Shown here piece after piece: positions 23,099 through 33,869 of a stretch of DNA of 64,000 nt. Numbering within the stretch: position 1 is the first letter of the stretch; every line of letters begins with the position of its first letter. The notes under the pieces are model-generated. The model was given only the letters and a program-made list of their open reading frames with translations, was not told where the DNA came from and did not search any database. The DNA lies in assembly GCF_000314735.2 (NCBI RefSeq), contig NZ_KB375270.1:3224001-3288000 (forward strand), in the 5' to 3' direction. Source of the stretch: Afipia felis ATCC 53690. GTDB taxonomy: Bacteria; Pseudomonadota; Alphaproteobacteria; Rhizobiales; Xanthobacteraceae. Made by a program: the position numbers and the translations under genes.

Positions 23099-25945
23099 TC
23101 ATGCAGCGCCGCGCGCCACATCGGGATTTGCGAGCAGGTGCACCAGCGCCCGCTTGATCGCGGCCTGCCGTGTCGGCGCGGTGATCTGTGCACCCATCAG
23201 ATCGGTGACATAGAACACGTCGCGGACGCGTTCGCCGAAGGTCGCGACATGCGCTGAGCCGATATTGAGGCTGAGCTTCGAGATGGCGGTGGTGAGCTGA
23301 TAGAGCAGGCCCGGCCGGTCGAGACCGGTGACCTCGATCACGGTGTAGACGTCGGACCACTGGTTGTTGATAACGACTTCCGGCTCGACCACGAAGACCT
23401 TGTCTTTCGTCCTCGTTTGCGTGCGTTTGGCGACCGTTTCGGGTAGACGTATCTTGCCTTCCAGAACCTGCTCGATCATTTCGCCGATCCGCGTGGCGCG
23501 GCGGGCCTCGTCCTCGTTGCGGTCGTATTCGCGGGAGATCGCGATGGTGTCGAGTGCAAGGCCATCGGTGGTGGTGTAGATCTGCGCATCGACGATGTTG
23601 GCGCCGTTGGCCGCACAGGCGCCCGCGATGATCGAGAGCAGCCAAGGATGGTCTGGCGCGAGCAGCGTCAGTTCGGTGACAGCTCGCCCTTCCTCGAAGC
23701 CGACTTCGATTGCGAATTTCTTGCCGCCCGCATCGGCGTTCTTGATGAAACGCGCGTGGTTGATCTTGCGCGGCAGTTCAACCTTGAGCCAGTAGGCCGG
23801 ATATTGCCGTCCGATATAGGCATCGATTTCGGACTCGGGCCATTCGCTGAAGGCGTTACGGAATTCGGCATGCGCGACGTCGACGCGGCGGGCGCGGTTG
23901 ACCTCGGAGAAGCCGCCGGTCAGCGCAGGCTCGGTTTCGTAGTAGAGCGTGCGCAGAAGCTGCGCCTTCCAGCCGTTCCATACGCCCGGGCCGACGCCGC
24001 GGATGTCGGCGGTGGTGAGGATGGTCAGGAGCTTCATCTGCTCGACCGACTGCACGACGGCTGCGAAGTTTTCGATGGTCTTGCGGTCCGACAGATCGCG
24101 CGATTGCGCGACGGTGGACATGGTGAGATGTTCCTGGATCAGCCAGGCGATCAGCTCGGTCTCCGCGGCGTTGAAACCGAAGCGTGGACACAGCCGCCGC
24201 GCAACCTTCGCGCCCGCGATGGAGTGATCCTCGGGGCGGCCCTTGGCGATGTCGTGCAGGAACACGGCCATGTAGAGCACCGAGCGATGCTCGGGCCGGA
24301 TCTTCTTGAACAGATCGTTGGCAAGCACGAACTCCTCGTGGGTGCCCGCCTCGATGTCCTGAAGAATGCCGACGCAGCGGATCAGATGCTCGTCCACCGT
24401 GTAGTGATGATACATGTTGAATTGCATCATCGACACGATCTTGCCGAAGGTGCGGATGAACTGGCCGAGTACGCCGGTCTCATTCATGCGCCGTAGCACC
24501 GTCTCGGCGTCTGGCGAGGTCAGGATTTCCATGAACAGCCGGTTGGCTTCCGGATTCTCGCGCACCTGCGGGGTGATCAGGTTCAGCGAACGCGTCACCG
24601 CACGCATTGCGTCGGGATGGAAATCGAGATTGTTCTTCTGCGCGAGGCGGAAGATGCGGATCAGGTTGACCGGATCGTGCTTGAAGACGTTGGGCGCCGC
24701 GAGATTGATGCGGGCATTGTCGACGATGAAATCCTCGGTGCCCGCGATCTTGCCGCGGCGTTTTTGCGGCCGCAGCCGCGCCATCACGCGGTTGAGCACC
24801 GGCGCGGGCTTGGCTTCCTGCTCTTCAAGTTTTGCGCACAGGATCGCTGTGAGGCCGCCGACCTGCCGCGCCACCATGAAGTAATGCTTCATGAAGCGCT
24901 CGACATCCTGCATGCCGGGGTGCGAGGTGTAGCCGAGACGCTGCGCGATCTCACGCTGGATGTCGAACGACAGCCGTTCTTCCGCGCGGTTGGTCAGGAA
25001 GTGGATGTTACAGCGGACCGACCAGAGAAAATCCTCGCAGCGGCGGAAGGTGCGATACTCGGTGGCATCGAAGACGCCGCGCTTGACGAGTTCGCTCGCA
25101 TCGCGGACGCGGTAGACGTATTTCGCGATCCAGAACAGCGTATGGAGATCGCGCAGGCCGCCCTTGCCGTCCTTGACGTTGGGTTCGACCAGATAGCGCG
25201 ACTGTCCGGCGCGGTTGAGTCGCTCCTCGCGTTCGGCGAGCTTGGCCGCGACGAACTCCGATGCGGTGCCCTGCACCACGTCCTTGTCGAAGCGCACCAT
25301 CAATTCGTCATAGAGGTGCTGGTCGCCGATCAGATAGCGGCTCTCCAGAATCGCCGTGCGGATCGTCATGTCGGCGAGCGCCTGACGGATGCACTCGTTG
25401 ACCGTGCGGGTGGCGTGGCCCACCTTCAGTCCCATGTCCCAAAGGCAGTAGAGAATGACCTCGGCGACCTGCTCGCCCCACGCGGTCTGTTTGTAGGGCA
25501 GCACGAACAGCAGATCGATGTCGGATTCCGGCGCCATCAGGCCGCGGCCGTAGCCGCCGGTCGCGACGATCGACATCCGCTCTGAATCGGACGGCGTATG
25601 CGAATGATAGAGATGCCGGGTCGCGGCCGTGTAGAGAATACGGATGATGGCGTCATGCAGCGCGCACAGCCGTTCGGCGGTACGCCGTCCATGCCGCTCG
25701 GCGAGCAGTTCGGCCTGCGCGACTTCGCGTGCTTTCACCAGTTCGGCTTTCAGCAGCTGTGCCATCGCCGAGCGGAATGCGTCGTCGTGACCTTCGTGCT
25801 TTTCGGCGAGCGCATCGATCCTGTTCATCACCGCTGCGGCTTCGAAACCGAGCACGGGCGTCTCGCTGCTGCGTTCCCGCGCGGCGTCGGCTGGGGAGAC
25901 TTCAAGGGTTGAGGATGGCGACGGCGTCATGGGCGAGGATTGCAA
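23099..25945 (-). CDS. glnD: [Protein-PII] uridylyltransferase/uridylyl-removing enzyme
   Basis: A 948-residue nitrogen sensor. The nucleotidyltransferase domain contains TGGYGRGLMAPESDIDLLFV (about 129-147). A central HD domain shows MAVFLHDIAKGRPEDHS and performs de-uridylylation. Two ACT domains at the C-terminus, LLSIIAGACAANGANIVDAQ and DRPGLLYQLTTAISKLSLNI, bind glutamine. It uridylylates PII proteins under nitrogen limitation and removes UMP when glutamine is high. Position next to mutS is the usual arrangement in related rhizobia. Start at MQSSPMTPSPS; Met6 is an alternative. Confidence 0.95.
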   Translation of the reverse strand: MQSSPMTPSPSSTLEVSPADAARERSSETPVLGFEAAAVMNRIDALAEKHEGHDDAFRSAMAQLLKAELVKAREVAQAELLAERHGRRTAERLCALHDAIIRILYTAATRHLYHSHTPSDSERMSIVATGGYGRGLMAPESDIDLLFVLPYKQTAWGEQVAEVILYCLWDMGLKVGHATRTVNECIRQALADMTIRTAILESRYLIGDQHLYDELMVRFDKDVVQGTASEFVAAKLAEREERLNRAGQSRYLVEPNVKDGKGGLRDLHTLFWIAKYVYRVRDASELVKRGVFDATEYRTFRRCEDFLWSVRCNIHFLTNRAEERLSFDIQREIAQRLGYTSHPGMQDVERFMKHYFMVARQVGGLTAILCAKLEEQEAKPAPVLNRVMARLRPQKRRGKIAGTEDFIVDNARINLAAPNVFKHDPVNLIRIFRLAQKNNLDFHPDAMRAVTRSLNLITPQVRENPEANRLFMEILTSPDAETVLRRMNETGVLGQFIRTFGKIVSMMQFNMYHHYTVDEHLIRCVGILQDIEAGTHEEFVLANDLFKKIRPEHRSVLYMAVFLHDIAKGRPEDHSIAGAKVARRLCPRFGFNAAETELIAWLIQEHLTMSTVAQSRDLSDRKTIENFAAVVQSVEQMKLLTILTTADIRGVGPGVWNGWKAQLLRTLYYETEPALTGGFSEVNRARRVDVAHAEFRNAFSEWPESEIDAYIGRQYPAYWLKVELPRKINHARFIKNADAGGKKFAIEVGFEEGRAVTELTLLAPDHPWLLSIIAGACAANGANIVDAQIYTTTDGLALDTIAISREYDRNEDEARRATRIGEMIEQVLEGKIRLPETVAKRTQTRTKDKVFVVEPEVVINNQWSDVYTVIEVTGLDRPGLLYQLTTAISKLSLNIGSAHVATFGERVRDVFYVTDLMGAQITAPTRQAAIKRALVHLLANPDVARGAA

Positions 25946-26076
25946 TTGTCGAACCGGAGCGCGGGATATTCCGTCTCCTAGGAGGCCTTTCGGCTGACAT
26001 TTGATGACAACGCTTTGAAAAACAAGCGCAATATTTCATCACCGATCACAAAAACGCGCCGGCGGAAGTTAAATCC

Positions 26077-28809
26077 TTAGCCGTTCAGCTTGGCTTTCAG
26101 CGCGTAGAGCGCATCCAGCGCCTCGCGCGGGGTCAGTTCGTCCGGCTGGATGGCGTTGAGTGCCTCGATCAGCGCCGCGGCTTCGGGCGAGGGCGCGGCT
26201 TCGCTGTCGCTTGCCCGCGCGGTGACGGCGAACAGCGGCAGGTCGTCGATCAGCGCCTGCGCCCCGGTGCCGCGATCCTGTGCTTCGAGTTTCGCCAGCA
26301 CCGTCTTGGCACGCGCGATCACGGCGGGCGGCAGGCCCGCGAGCTTGGCGACCTGAATGCCGTAGGAGCGGTCGGCCGCACCCGGCAGCACTTCGTGCAG
26401 GAACACGACGTCGCCGTGCCATTCCTTGACGCGCACGGTGGCGTTGAACAGGCGCGGCAGCTTGGCCGAGAGCGCGGTGAGTTCGTGATAATGCGTCGCG
26501 AACAGTGCACGGCATTTGTTGGCGTCGTGCAGATGTTCGATCGAGGCCCACGCGATCGACAAGCCGTCGAAGGTCGCTGTGCCGCGCCCGATCTCGTCGA
26601 GGATCACCAGCGCTCGCTCGCCTGCCTGATTGAGGATCGCGGCCGTCTCCACCATCTCGACCATGAAGGTCGAGCGGCCGCGCGCGAGATCGTCGGCGGC
26701 GCCGACGCGAGAGAACAGCCGGTCGATCACGCCGATCTTCGCGCGCTTGGCCGGCACGAAGCTGCCAATCTGCGCCAAGAGTGCGATCAGCGCGTTCTGG
26801 CGCAGGAAGGTGGATTTGCCAGCCATGTTCGGGCCAGTGAGAATCCAGATCTGGCCCGAGGTTTGCGATGGTGCGGGCGAGAGGTCGCAGGTGTTAGCGA
26901 TGAAAGACTCGCCATTGCGCTTCAGTGCGCGCTCCACCACCGGATGGCGTCCACCCTCGATGTTGAACGCGAGCGAGCCGTCGACTTCGGGGCGGACATA
27001 GTTCTCGTCTATCGCGAGCCGGGCGAGCGAGGTCGCAACGTCGAGCACGGCAAAGGCGTGAGCCGCCGCGCGTAGATCGTCGCCGATGGACACGGTCTGC
27101 ACGACGAGCCGTTCGAAAATCTCGAGCTCCAGTCCCAGCGCGCGTTCGCCTGCGTTGGCGATGCGTGCCTCGATCTCGCCGAGTTCAGACGTGGTGAAGC
27201 GGACCTGGCCCGCCAGTGTCTGGCGATGGATGAAGGTCGCGTTCAGCGGCGCAGACATCAGCTTGTCGCCGTGCTGCGCGGTGACCTCGACGAAATAGCC
27301 GAGCACGTTGTTGTGCCGGATCTTCAGGGCTTTAATGCCGGTGTCTTCGGCGTAACGCGCCTGCATCGAAGCAACGACAAGGCGGGAGGCATCGCGCAGC
27401 GAGCGGGTCTCGTCGAGCGTTGCGTCATAGCGCTCGCGGACGAAGCCGCCGTCGCGCTTAGATAGCGGCAATTGCTCGGCGAGGGCGCGGGCGAGGACCT
27501 CGGCGAGGTCGCGCGAGGGCTTGCTCAGCGCCTCGATGGCGGCGGTAATTTCCTGCGGTGGCTCCTGCATTTTTTGCAGCCGCGCGATGGCGGCGTCCGC
27601 CGCCGTGATGCCATCGCGCAATCCTGCAAGATCACGAGGTCCACCGCGACCGACCGAGAGCCGCGCCAGCGCGCGCGACATGTCTGGCGCTTCGCGCAGG
27701 ATTGCGCGCAGGTCATCAGCGGCGGCAGGATCGGCCACGAAAGCTTCAACCGCGTCGTGTCGCCGCGTAATGGCGGCGATGTCGGTGAGGGGCGTTGCGA
27801 GCCGCTGAGCGAGAAGGCGCGAACCTGCCGCGGTGACAGTCAGATCGATCGCGTCGAGCAGCGAGCCGCGCCGTTCGCCCGCCAGTGTGCGGGTGAGTTC
27901 GAGATTGGCGCGCGTGGCGGGGTCGATGGCGAGCGTCGAGCCCGCGAGTTCGCGCGCGGGCGGCGACAGCGGCGGATGCTTGCCGACCTGCGTGCGCTCG
28001 ACATAAGTGACGGCGGCGGCAGCCGCGGTCGCTTCCAGCCGTGACAGTGTGGCGAGGCCGTCCATCGTGGCGACGGCGAAATAAGCGCACAGCCGCTGTT
28101 CGGCGTTGGCGCTGTCGAACACGTCGCGGGTCAGCGGCGTGACGGCGGTGTGCTCGCGTAAGGTTGGACCGAGCGTTTCATCGCCGAGGATCGCGTCGGG
28201 CACGACGATCTCGTTCGGGCTGACGCGTGCGAGCGTGGTGGAGAGTTCGCTTACGCCGCATTCGGTGACGGTGAATTCGGAGGTCGAGATGTCGATCCAG
28301 GCAAGTCCGAGGCGGTCGTCGCCGCTGGACGCGCGGGCGCGCGCGATCGCCATCAGATAATTGTTGGCCTTGGCGTCGAGGAGATTGTCTTCCGTCAGTG
28401 TCCCCGGCGTGACCAGCCGCACCACGTCGCGGCGTACCACGCTTTTGGAGCCACGCTTCTTCGCCTCGGCCGGGTCTTCCATTTGCTCGCACACCGCGAC
28501 GCGGTGGCCGAGTGCGATTAGCCGGTGCAGATAGTCGTCGGAGCGCTCGACCGGCACACCGCACATCGGGATGTCTTCGCCCTGATGCTTGCCGCGCTTG
28601 GTGAGCATGATGCCGAGCGCGCGTGAGGCGGTCTCCGCATCCTCGAAGAACAACTCGTAGAAATCACCCATTCGGTAGAACAGGAGCAGGCCCGGATTGG
28701 CGGCCTTGATTTCAAGGTACTGCTCCATCATCGGCGTAACGCGCGCGACCGTGTCCTTCGGCTCGGGGGGTGCGTTCGTCGCGGCGGGAGAGGGGGCGTG
28801 CATCGTCAT
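26077..28809 (-). CDS. mutS: DNA mismatch repair protein MutS
   Basis: A 910-residue MutS. The mismatch-binding domain I has [21 protein letters not shown] and [13 protein letters not shown] (the Phe-x-Glu wedge lies in this region). Connector, lever and clamp domains follow. The ATPase has Walker [15 protein letters not shown] and Walker [21 protein letters not shown]. It recognises base mismatches behind the replication fork and recruits MutL. Start at MTMHAPSPA; two Met codons up to 28827 are possible. A 131-base space separates it from glnD downstream. Confidence 0.95.
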   Translation of the reverse strand: MTMHAPSPAATNAPPEPKDTVARVTPMMEQYLEIKAANPGLLLFYRMGDFYELFFEDAETASRALGIMLTKRGKHQGEDIPMCGVPVERSDDYLHRLIALGHRVAVCEQMEDPAEAKKRGSKSVVRRDVVRLVTPGTLTEDNLLDAKANNYLMAIARARASSGDDRLGLAWIDISTSEFTVTECGVSELSTTLARVSPNEIVVPDAILGDETLGPTLREHTAVTPLTRDVFDSANAEQRLCAYFAVATMDGLATLSRLEATAAAAAVTYVERTQVGKHPPLSPPARELAGSTLAIDPATRANLELTRTLAGERRGSLLDAIDLTVTAAGSRLLAQRLATPLTDIAAITRRHDAVEAFVADPAAADDLRAILREAPDMSRALARLSVGRGGPRDLAGLRDGITAADAAIARLQKMQEPPQEITAAIEALSKPSRDLAEVLARALAEQLPLSKRDGGFVRERYDATLDETRSLRDASRLVVASMQARYAEDTGIKALKIRHNNVLGYFVEVTAQHGDKLMSAPLNATFIHRQTLAGQVRFTTSELGEIEARIANAGERALGLELEIFERLVVQTVSIGDDLRAAAHAFAVLDVATSLARLAIDENYVRPEVDGSLAFNIEGGRHPVVERALKRNGESFIANTCDLSPAPSQTSGQIWILTGPNMAGKSTFLRQNALIALLAQIGSFVPAKRAKIGVIDRLFSRVGAADDLARGRSTFMVEMVETAAILNQAGERALVILDEIGRGTATFDGLSIAWASIEHLHDANKCRALFATHYHELTALSAKLPRLFNATVRVKEWHGDVVFLHEVLPGAADRSYGIQVAKLAGLPPAVIARAKTVLAKLEAQDRGTGAQALIDDLPLFAVTARASDSEAAPSPEAAALIEALNAIQPDELTPREALDALYALKAKLNG

Positions 28810-28895
28810 GGCGGCGCACGCTAGCAAAATTAGGGGTGGGCTTCACACCCCGGAACGGCCGCGAAACCGGGGTTTTCCCCGTTCCGCGCCGGTCT

Positions 28896-30026
28896 TTAGG
28901 CCCACTCGACGCCGGATTCGGCGGCTAAGTCGAGAGTGCCGCGCTCGCCAATGTCGTCGAAATGTGCGTCGAGGAATGCCGTGGCAGCGCGGACGCCTTC
29001 CTCGTGCAGCGATTCGAAGAAATCGTAGTCGGTCTTCAGCTTGCTGAGGCCGTCGAGTTGGGATGCGAACTCACCGAGTTCGATACGATGGATGTTCAGC
29101 CGCCTGTACTGGTTGTGTCCCTTGCCGCGCGGCAGCCGTCCGTCGTCGATCAACTGGTTGACGAAATCCATCGTGCGCAGTTCGGAGATCAGCGCGGAGT
29201 TGAAGGTGATTTCATTCAGCCGCTTGACGATCTCGCCGGAGGTTTTCGGCGTGATGTCCTGCGAGACCGGATTGATCTGCACCACCAGCACGTCCTCGGT
29301 GTCGGTTGCCTGCAGGAACGGAAAGATCACGGGATTGCCCATGTAGCCGCCGTCCCAATAGGGTACGCCGTCGATCTCCACGGCCTGAAACAGATAGGGC
29401 AGTGCGGCGGATGCCATCACGACATCGGCGTCGATGGAGTTGCGGCAGAATACCTTGAGCCGTCCGGTATGAACGTTGGTGGTGGAGATATAGAGCGCGA
29501 GGTCGCTCGCGCGGATCGCGTCGAAATCGACGAAGCGGGCGATCAATTCGCTCAGTGGATTGATGTTGAGTGGGTTGAAGTCGTAGGGCGAGAAATAATG
29601 CGACATCGTCTCGAACCAGTTCTGCACCGGCGAGGTGGCGAACGGGAAAATCGAGAACAGCCGGTCGGCGATCGCGCGCTGTACCGGCGGCAGGTCGCCT
29701 CCGACGCTCGCCGCACGCCAGAACTCGGCGAGGCGTTTGCGCGCTTCCTCGGGGCCGCCGCGCGCGAGGCCGTCAGCGAGCATCACTGCGTTGACCGCGC
29801 CGGCCGATGCACCGGACAGGCCGGTGATCTCCAGCCGTCCGTCGGCGAGAAGATGATCGAGTACGCCCCAGGTGAAGGCGCCATGCGCGCCGCCGCCCTG
29901 TAGAGCGAGGTTGATCTTCTTGGTGCTCGCCGACTCTTTTCTGTTACCGGCCATCACCCAGGGGGCGAGGCTGTCGAGATAGGATTTCAGATTTGCTGCC
30001 ACGAGCCTGCTTTCTGTGATCCCCAT
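28896..30026 (-). CDS. Patatin-like phospholipase
   Basis: A 376-residue patatin-family serine hydrolase. The oxyanion loop LALQGGGAHGAF, the nucleophile motif GLSGASAGAVNA (GxSxG) and the catalytic Asp in WDGGYMGNPVIF complete the Ser-Asp dyad. No signal peptide is evident. Patatins hydrolyse acyl esters of phospholipids or neutral lipids; the family is also linked to PHB granules in related bacteria, but nothing here shows that. Start at MGITESRLVAAN is preferred to a Met 13 codons upstream. It diverges from zur. Confidence 0.88.
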   Translation of the reverse strand: MGITESRLVAANLKSYLDSLAPWVMAGNRKESASTKKINLALQGGGAHGAFTWGVLDHLLADGRLEITGLSGASAGAVNAVMLADGLARGGPEEARKRLAEFWRAASVGGDLPPVQRAIADRLFSIFPFATSPVQNWFETMSHYFSPYDFNPLNINPLSELIARFVDFDAIRASDLALYISTTNVHTGRLKVFCRNSIDADVVMASAALPYLFQAVEIDGVPYWDGGYMGNPVIFPFLQATDTEDVLVVQINPVSQDITPKTSGEIVKRLNEITFNSALISELRTMDFVNQLIDDGRLPRGKGHNQYRRLNIHRIELGEFASQLDGLSKLKTDYDFFESLHEEGVRAATAFLDAHFDDIGERGTLDLAAESGVEWA

Positions 30027-30165
30027 GAGTATTATATGATGTGATGACCGCAGCGTTGCGGCCACAGGCGAAAGCTAGGCCTGTTATGTTGCATTGCAAT
30101 AGCAATAATGTGAACCTAGCTTCACCAGTATGTTATGCTGGTGTAAGTCATTGATATAAAATGGT

Positions 30166-30179
30166 ATGCTGCGCAGCAT
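30166..30179. promoter_or_regulatory. Perfect 14-base palindrome before zur
   Basis: ATGCTGCGCAGCAT is a perfect palindrome ending 24 bases before the zur start codon and about 140 bases before the divergent patatin start. It could be an operator for Zur autoregulation, but it does not match the AT-rich consensus usually given for alphaproteobacterial Zur boxes, so assignment is tentative. Confidence 0.35.
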
Positions 30180-30203
30180 GGCTGCAATAACAAAGGCGTT
30201 CCC

Positions 30204-30692
30204 ATGCCCTTGAAGCCCGCTTTCCCGGCCCCCGACCATGATCACGGCCGATGTGCGTCCGATGCGATGTCCCATGCCGAGCGGCAATGCGAGGCGCGGG
30301 GACAAAAATTCACGCCGATCCGCCGGCAAGTGCTGCAGGCGCTGCTGGCGAGCCACAAGCCGCTCGGAGCCTATGAAATCATTGACGATCTGGCCCGCAC
30401 CATCCCGCGCCCGGCACCGATCACGGTCTACCGCGCGCTGGAATTTCTGATGGAAAACGGGCTGGTTCATCGCATTGAAAGCCGCAATGCCTTTCTTGCC
30501 TGCGTACACAATCATGACGCGACCCCGGTGGTGGCCCTTCTGATTTGCGACCGCTGCGGCTCGGTCGGTGAGATTCCGGCCGCTCCGCTGGCCCGGAGCG
30601 TCGCCGAGATGGTCGACGGAACCGGATTTTCACCAAAACTCTCGGTGGTGGAGATCAAGGGCCTGTGCGGCCATTGCCAGCGAGCGGCCTAA
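30204..30692 (+). CDS. zur: Fur-family regulator, probably Zur
   Basis: A 162-residue Fur-family protein: winged helix RRQVLQALLASHKPLGAYEI, IDDLARTIPRPAPITVYRAL, then metal-binding and dimerisation parts with ACVHNHDATPVVALLICDRC and a C-terminal CGHC. The two CxxC pairs (CDRC and CGHC) form the structural zinc site. The HxHD segment without the HHHDH motif of iron Fur, together with PITVYRAL and the His-rich N-terminus DHDHGRC, favours zinc uptake regulator Zur. No znu transporter genes lie in the window. Another Fur paralogue such as Mur or Irr is less likely. Confidence 0.82.
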   Translation: MPLKPAFPAPDHDHGRCASDAMSHAERQCEARGQKFTPIRRQVLQALLASHKPLGAYEIIDDLARTIPRPAPITVYRALEFLMENGLVHRIESRNAFLACVHNHDATPVVALLICDRCGSVGEIPAAPLARSVAEMVDGTGFSPKLSVVEIKGLCGHCQRAA

Positions 30693-30888
30693 AAACGGCT
30701 CCGAAAACCGCGAAAGGCTCCTTTGCAAAGCCATTTTTGACGCCCATCTACGATAAAGCATCGAAGAAAGCCCGAACCGCCTTCGCTGGCGTTCGCCAAG
30801 GTCTTTAGGCTAAACAGGCTTTTCTGGTAGATGTCTCCATTATGCCGGCGGATGGCCGGCTGTCACACAAAGCTGATATTTCAACGCC

Positions 30889-32181
30889 ATGACCGATGCC
30901 GATTTGCTAGCCCGCCCGCGGGACGTGAAGGAAATTCAAGCCGGACCGAAGGGCCGCCACCAGACCGTTCAGGTCACGGTCGGCAACGTCAAGGTCGGCG
31001 GTGGCGCACCCATCGTGGTGCAGTCGATGACCAACACCGACACCGCCGATGTCGAATCCACGGTGACACAGGTCGCTGCTCTCGCTCGTGCGGGCTCGGA
31101 GATGGTGCGCATCACGGTGGATCGCGAGGAAGCGGCGGCGGCCGTGCCGCATATTCGCGAGAAGCTCGACAAGATGGGCGTGGACGTGCCGCTGATCGGC
31201 GACTTCCATTATATCGGCCACAAGCTGCTCGCTGAATATCCGGACTGTGCGGCTGCGCTCGCGAAATATCGTATCAATCCCGGCAATGTCGGCTTCAAGA
31301 ACAAACGCGACAGCCAGTTCACCGACATCGTCGAGATTGCCATCAAGAACAACAAGGCGATCCGCATCGGTGCCAATTGGGGCTCGCTCGATCAGGAATT
31401 GCTGACGCGCCTGATGGAAGACAACGCGAAGTCGCCGAACCCGATCGATGCCCGCGCGGTGACCCGCGAGGCCATGGTGCAGTCGGCGCTGCTGTCGGCG
31501 AAGCGTGCCGAAGAAATCGGTCTGCCGAAGAACAAGATGATCCTGTCGGCGAAGGTCTCGAACGTGCAGGATCTGATCGCGGTGTATCGCGAACTGGCCT
31601 CACGCTCGGATTACGCGATCCATCTCGGCCTCACCGAAGCGGGTATGGGCTCGAAGGGCATCGTGGCGTCATCCGCAGCGCTTGGCATTCTCCTGCAGGA
31701 CGGCATCGGCGACACCATCCGCGTCTCGCTGACGCCTGAACCCGGCGGCGACCGTACGCTGGAAGTGAAGGTTGGTCAGGAAATCCTGCAGACGATGGGC
31801 TTCCGCACCTTCGTGCCGCTGGTCGCGGCATGCCCCGGTTGCGGCCGCACCACCTCGACCGTGTTCCAGGAATTGGCGCGCGACATTCAGAGCTTCATCC
31901 GCGATGAAATGCCGAACTGGAAGACGCGCTATCCGGGTGTCGAGCAACTCAACGTCGCGGTGATGGGCTGCATCGTCAACGGCCCCGGCGAATCCAAGCA
32001 CGCCAATATCGGCATTTCGCTGCCGGGCACCGGTGAGACGCCGGCCGCTCCCGTATTCGTCGACGGTCAGAAGTTCCGCACCCTGCGCGGTCCGACCATT
32101 GCCGCCGACTTCAAGGCGCTGGTGATCGACTACATCGATCAGCGCTATGGCGCGAATGCCAAGGTCACTGCGGCAGAATAA
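30889..32181 (+). CDS. ispG: 4-hydroxy-3-methylbut-2-enyl diphosphate synthase (IspG)
   Basis: A 430-residue [4Fe-4S] enzyme of the MEP isoprenoid pathway. It converts MEcPP to HMBPP using reduced flavodoxin or ferredoxin. The TIM-barrel start is [20 protein letters not shown]. The cluster ligands are the cysteines of [10 protein letters not shown] and [11 protein letters not shown]. The 200 bases before it hold no gene. Downstream, a hairpin terminator separates it from the convergent antiporter gene. The polyprenyl synthase gene at 34.6 kb uses the same pathway's products. Confidence 0.95.
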   Translation: MTDADLLARPRDVKEIQAGPKGRHQTVQVTVGNVKVGGGAPIVVQSMTNTDTADVESTVTQVAALARAGSEMVRITVDREEAAAAVPHIREKLDKMGVDVPLIGDFHYIGHKLLAEYPDCAAALAKYRINPGNVGFKNKRDSQFTDIVEIAIKNNKAIRIGANWGSLDQELLTRLMEDNAKSPNPIDARAVTREAMVQSALLSAKRAEEIGLPKNKMILSAKVSNVQDLIAVYRELASRSDYAIHLGLTEAGMGSKGIVASSAALGILLQDGIGDTIRVSLTPEPGGDRTLEVKVGQEILQTMGFRTFVPLVAACPGCGRTTSTVFQELARDIQSFIRDEMPNWKTRYPGVEQLNVAVMGCIVNGPGESKHANIGISLPGTGETPAAPVFVDGQKFRTLRGPTIAADFKALVIDYIDQRYGANAKVTAAE

Positions 32182-32211
32182 TTTTAGCTGCCTTTGCAAT
32201 TTTGCATCTGA

Positions 32212-32234
32212 ATGGCCGGGCAATGCCCGGCCAT
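32212..32234. terminator. Hairpin terminator between ispG and antiporter gene
   Basis: ATGGCCGGGCA and its exact complement flank a single A, giving an 11-base palindromic stem. It is followed on the plus strand by TTTGCGTTTT. It lies 30 bases after the ispG stop and 20 bases from the convergent antiporter stop, so it probably serves both directions. Confidence 0.7.
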
Positions 32235-32253
32235 TTGCGTTTTGGCTGCGTAT

Positions 32254-33861
32254 TTAAACCGGCGAATTCTTCTCGCGGTTGTCGACCACGGCTTCTTCCA
32301 GGTCGAGGTCGCGCTCGATGCGCCGGCGTGTTTCGTCGGTGATCTTGCCGTCGCGCAACAGCTTGTGCAGCAGCTTGCGTTCGATGGAGATGATCTGGCG
32401 CACCATGATGGCGCCCCGCGTTGCGGGCGTGAATTCGCCATCCTTGGCGGGTGGCTCGGGCAGCGCACGCACCCGCGTCTCATGGCGGGCTTCGAGGAAT
32501 CGCGCGAGCCCTTCGGGCAGCTCGCATTCCTTGATGAGCCGGTTCAGTTCCTTGCGGGAGGCGGCGACCAGTTCGCGCCGGGCCGCGATCTCCTTCTCGC
32601 GTTCGTGCTTCGCCTCGTAATGCCCGTACTGAGCGACGCCGAGCGCGCGCACGACGAATGGCAGCGTGCTGCCGATGCCGACGACGGTGATGAAGATCAC
32701 GCCGAACGACACAAGCAGGATCAGGTCGCGATCCGGGAAGGGGCGTCCGTCGGCAAGTGTCAGCGGCAACGCCAGCGCGACGGCGAGCGATACCACGCCG
32801 CGGATGCCGGTGAATCCGATGACTGCGATGCCGCGCCAGGGCGGCGCCTCCTCGCGCGCGCGGAGACGCTTGCTAAGAAGGCGCGGCAGATACGCACCGG
32901 GAAACACCCAGAGGAAACGCGCGAGGATCACAATGACAGTCGTAATGGCGATGGCCGAGAGAACCGTGCCGACCTGCAGTGATTTCGACGTCTCGACCAG
33001 CGCGCGCGTCTGGAATCCGACGATCAGGAACAGCACGCCCTCGATCAGCCAGGTCGAGAAATCCCAGAAGAAGATGCCTTGCAGGCGCGTCGCCGCGGGA
33101 ATCCGAAGCGGTCCATTCCAGCTCACGTAAAGTCCGGCGGCAACCGTCGCAAGCACGCCGGAGCCACCCGCGTGTTCGGGCACCCAGAATGCGAGATAAG
33201 GCGTCAGCAGCGACAGCGTGATCTCGACGCGCGGATCGTGGGCCCATTGCCGCAATCGCAGGCTGAGCCAGCCGACGAAAATTCCGAACAGAATCTCGCA
33301 CATCACGATGGCTGCGAAGGTGCCGGTGGCGGCCGAAAAAGAGAACGTGCCGGTCGTCACGGCCATGACGGCGAAGCGGTAGAGAATGAGCGCGGTTGCG
33401 TCGTTGGCGAGGCCCTCGCCTTCGAGCACCACGAGGATGCGATGAGGCAGGCCGAGCCTGCGCGCGATCGCAAGCGGCGCGACCACGTCGGGCGGCGAGA
33501 CGATGGCGCCGAGCAGAAATCCCACACTCCAGGAGAGGCCGAGTGTGTAATGCACGGCGACCGCCACCGCGCAGGTCGTGAAGATCACGCAGCCGATGGC
33601 GAGCATGGTGATCGGCTGCAGATTCCATTTGAACTCGCGCCAGCTCATCGACACGCCCGCCGAATAGATCAGTGGCGGCAGCACCAGAAGCAGCACGCCT
33701 TCCGGCTTCATCTCGATCGGCGGGAAGCCCGGCACGAAAGCGAGCACGACACCGACGATCAAAAACACGATCGCGGGCGTAAGCTCCAGCCGCCGCGCCA
33801 CTGTGGCGGAGGCGGCCAGTACGCTCAGCACCAGAAGGAAAGTGAGAAAGCCCTCGGTCAC
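32254..33861 (-). CDS. Na+/H+ antiporter, CPA1 family
   Basis: A 535-residue membrane protein starting at a GTG ((V)TEGFLTFLLVLSVLAASATV). About twelve hydrophobic segments cover residues 5-405. The antiporter core shows LLGAIVSPPDVVAPLAIARR, LEGEGLANDATALILYRFAV and FTGIRGVVSLAVALALPL. A charged cytoplasmic tail of about 110 residues follows with RKLLHKLLRDGKITDETRRR. It exchanges cations for protons and supports pH and salt homeostasis. The frame is open much further upstream, but that part is antisense-like sequence inside the DUF1345 gene. The start lies 8 bases after the DUF1345 stop. Confidence 0.88.
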   Translation of the reverse strand: MTEGFLTFLLVLSVLAASATVARRLELTPAIVFLIVGVVLAFVPGFPPIEMKPEGVLLLVLPPLIYSAGVSMSWREFKWNLQPITMLAIGCVIFTTCAVAVAVHYTLGLSWSVGFLLGAIVSPPDVVAPLAIARRLGLPHRILVVLEGEGLANDATALILYRFAVMAVTTGTFSFSAATGTFAAIVMCEILFGIFVGWLSLRLRQWAHDPRVEITLSLLTPYLAFWVPEHAGGSGVLATVAAGLYVSWNGPLRIPAATRLQGIFFWDFSTWLIEGVLFLIVGFQTRALVETSKSLQVGTVLSAIAITTVIVILARFLWVFPGAYLPRLLSKRLRAREEAPPWRGIAVIGFTGIRGVVSLAVALALPLTLADGRPFPDRDLILLVSFGVIFITVVGIGSTLPFVVRALGVAQYGHYEAKHEREKEIAARRELVAASRKELNRLIKECELPEGLARFLEARHETRVRALPEPPAKDGEFTPATRGAIMVRQIISIERKLLHKLLRDGKITDETRRRIERDLDLEEAVVDNREKNSPV

Positions 33862-33869
33862 GCGGGTCG

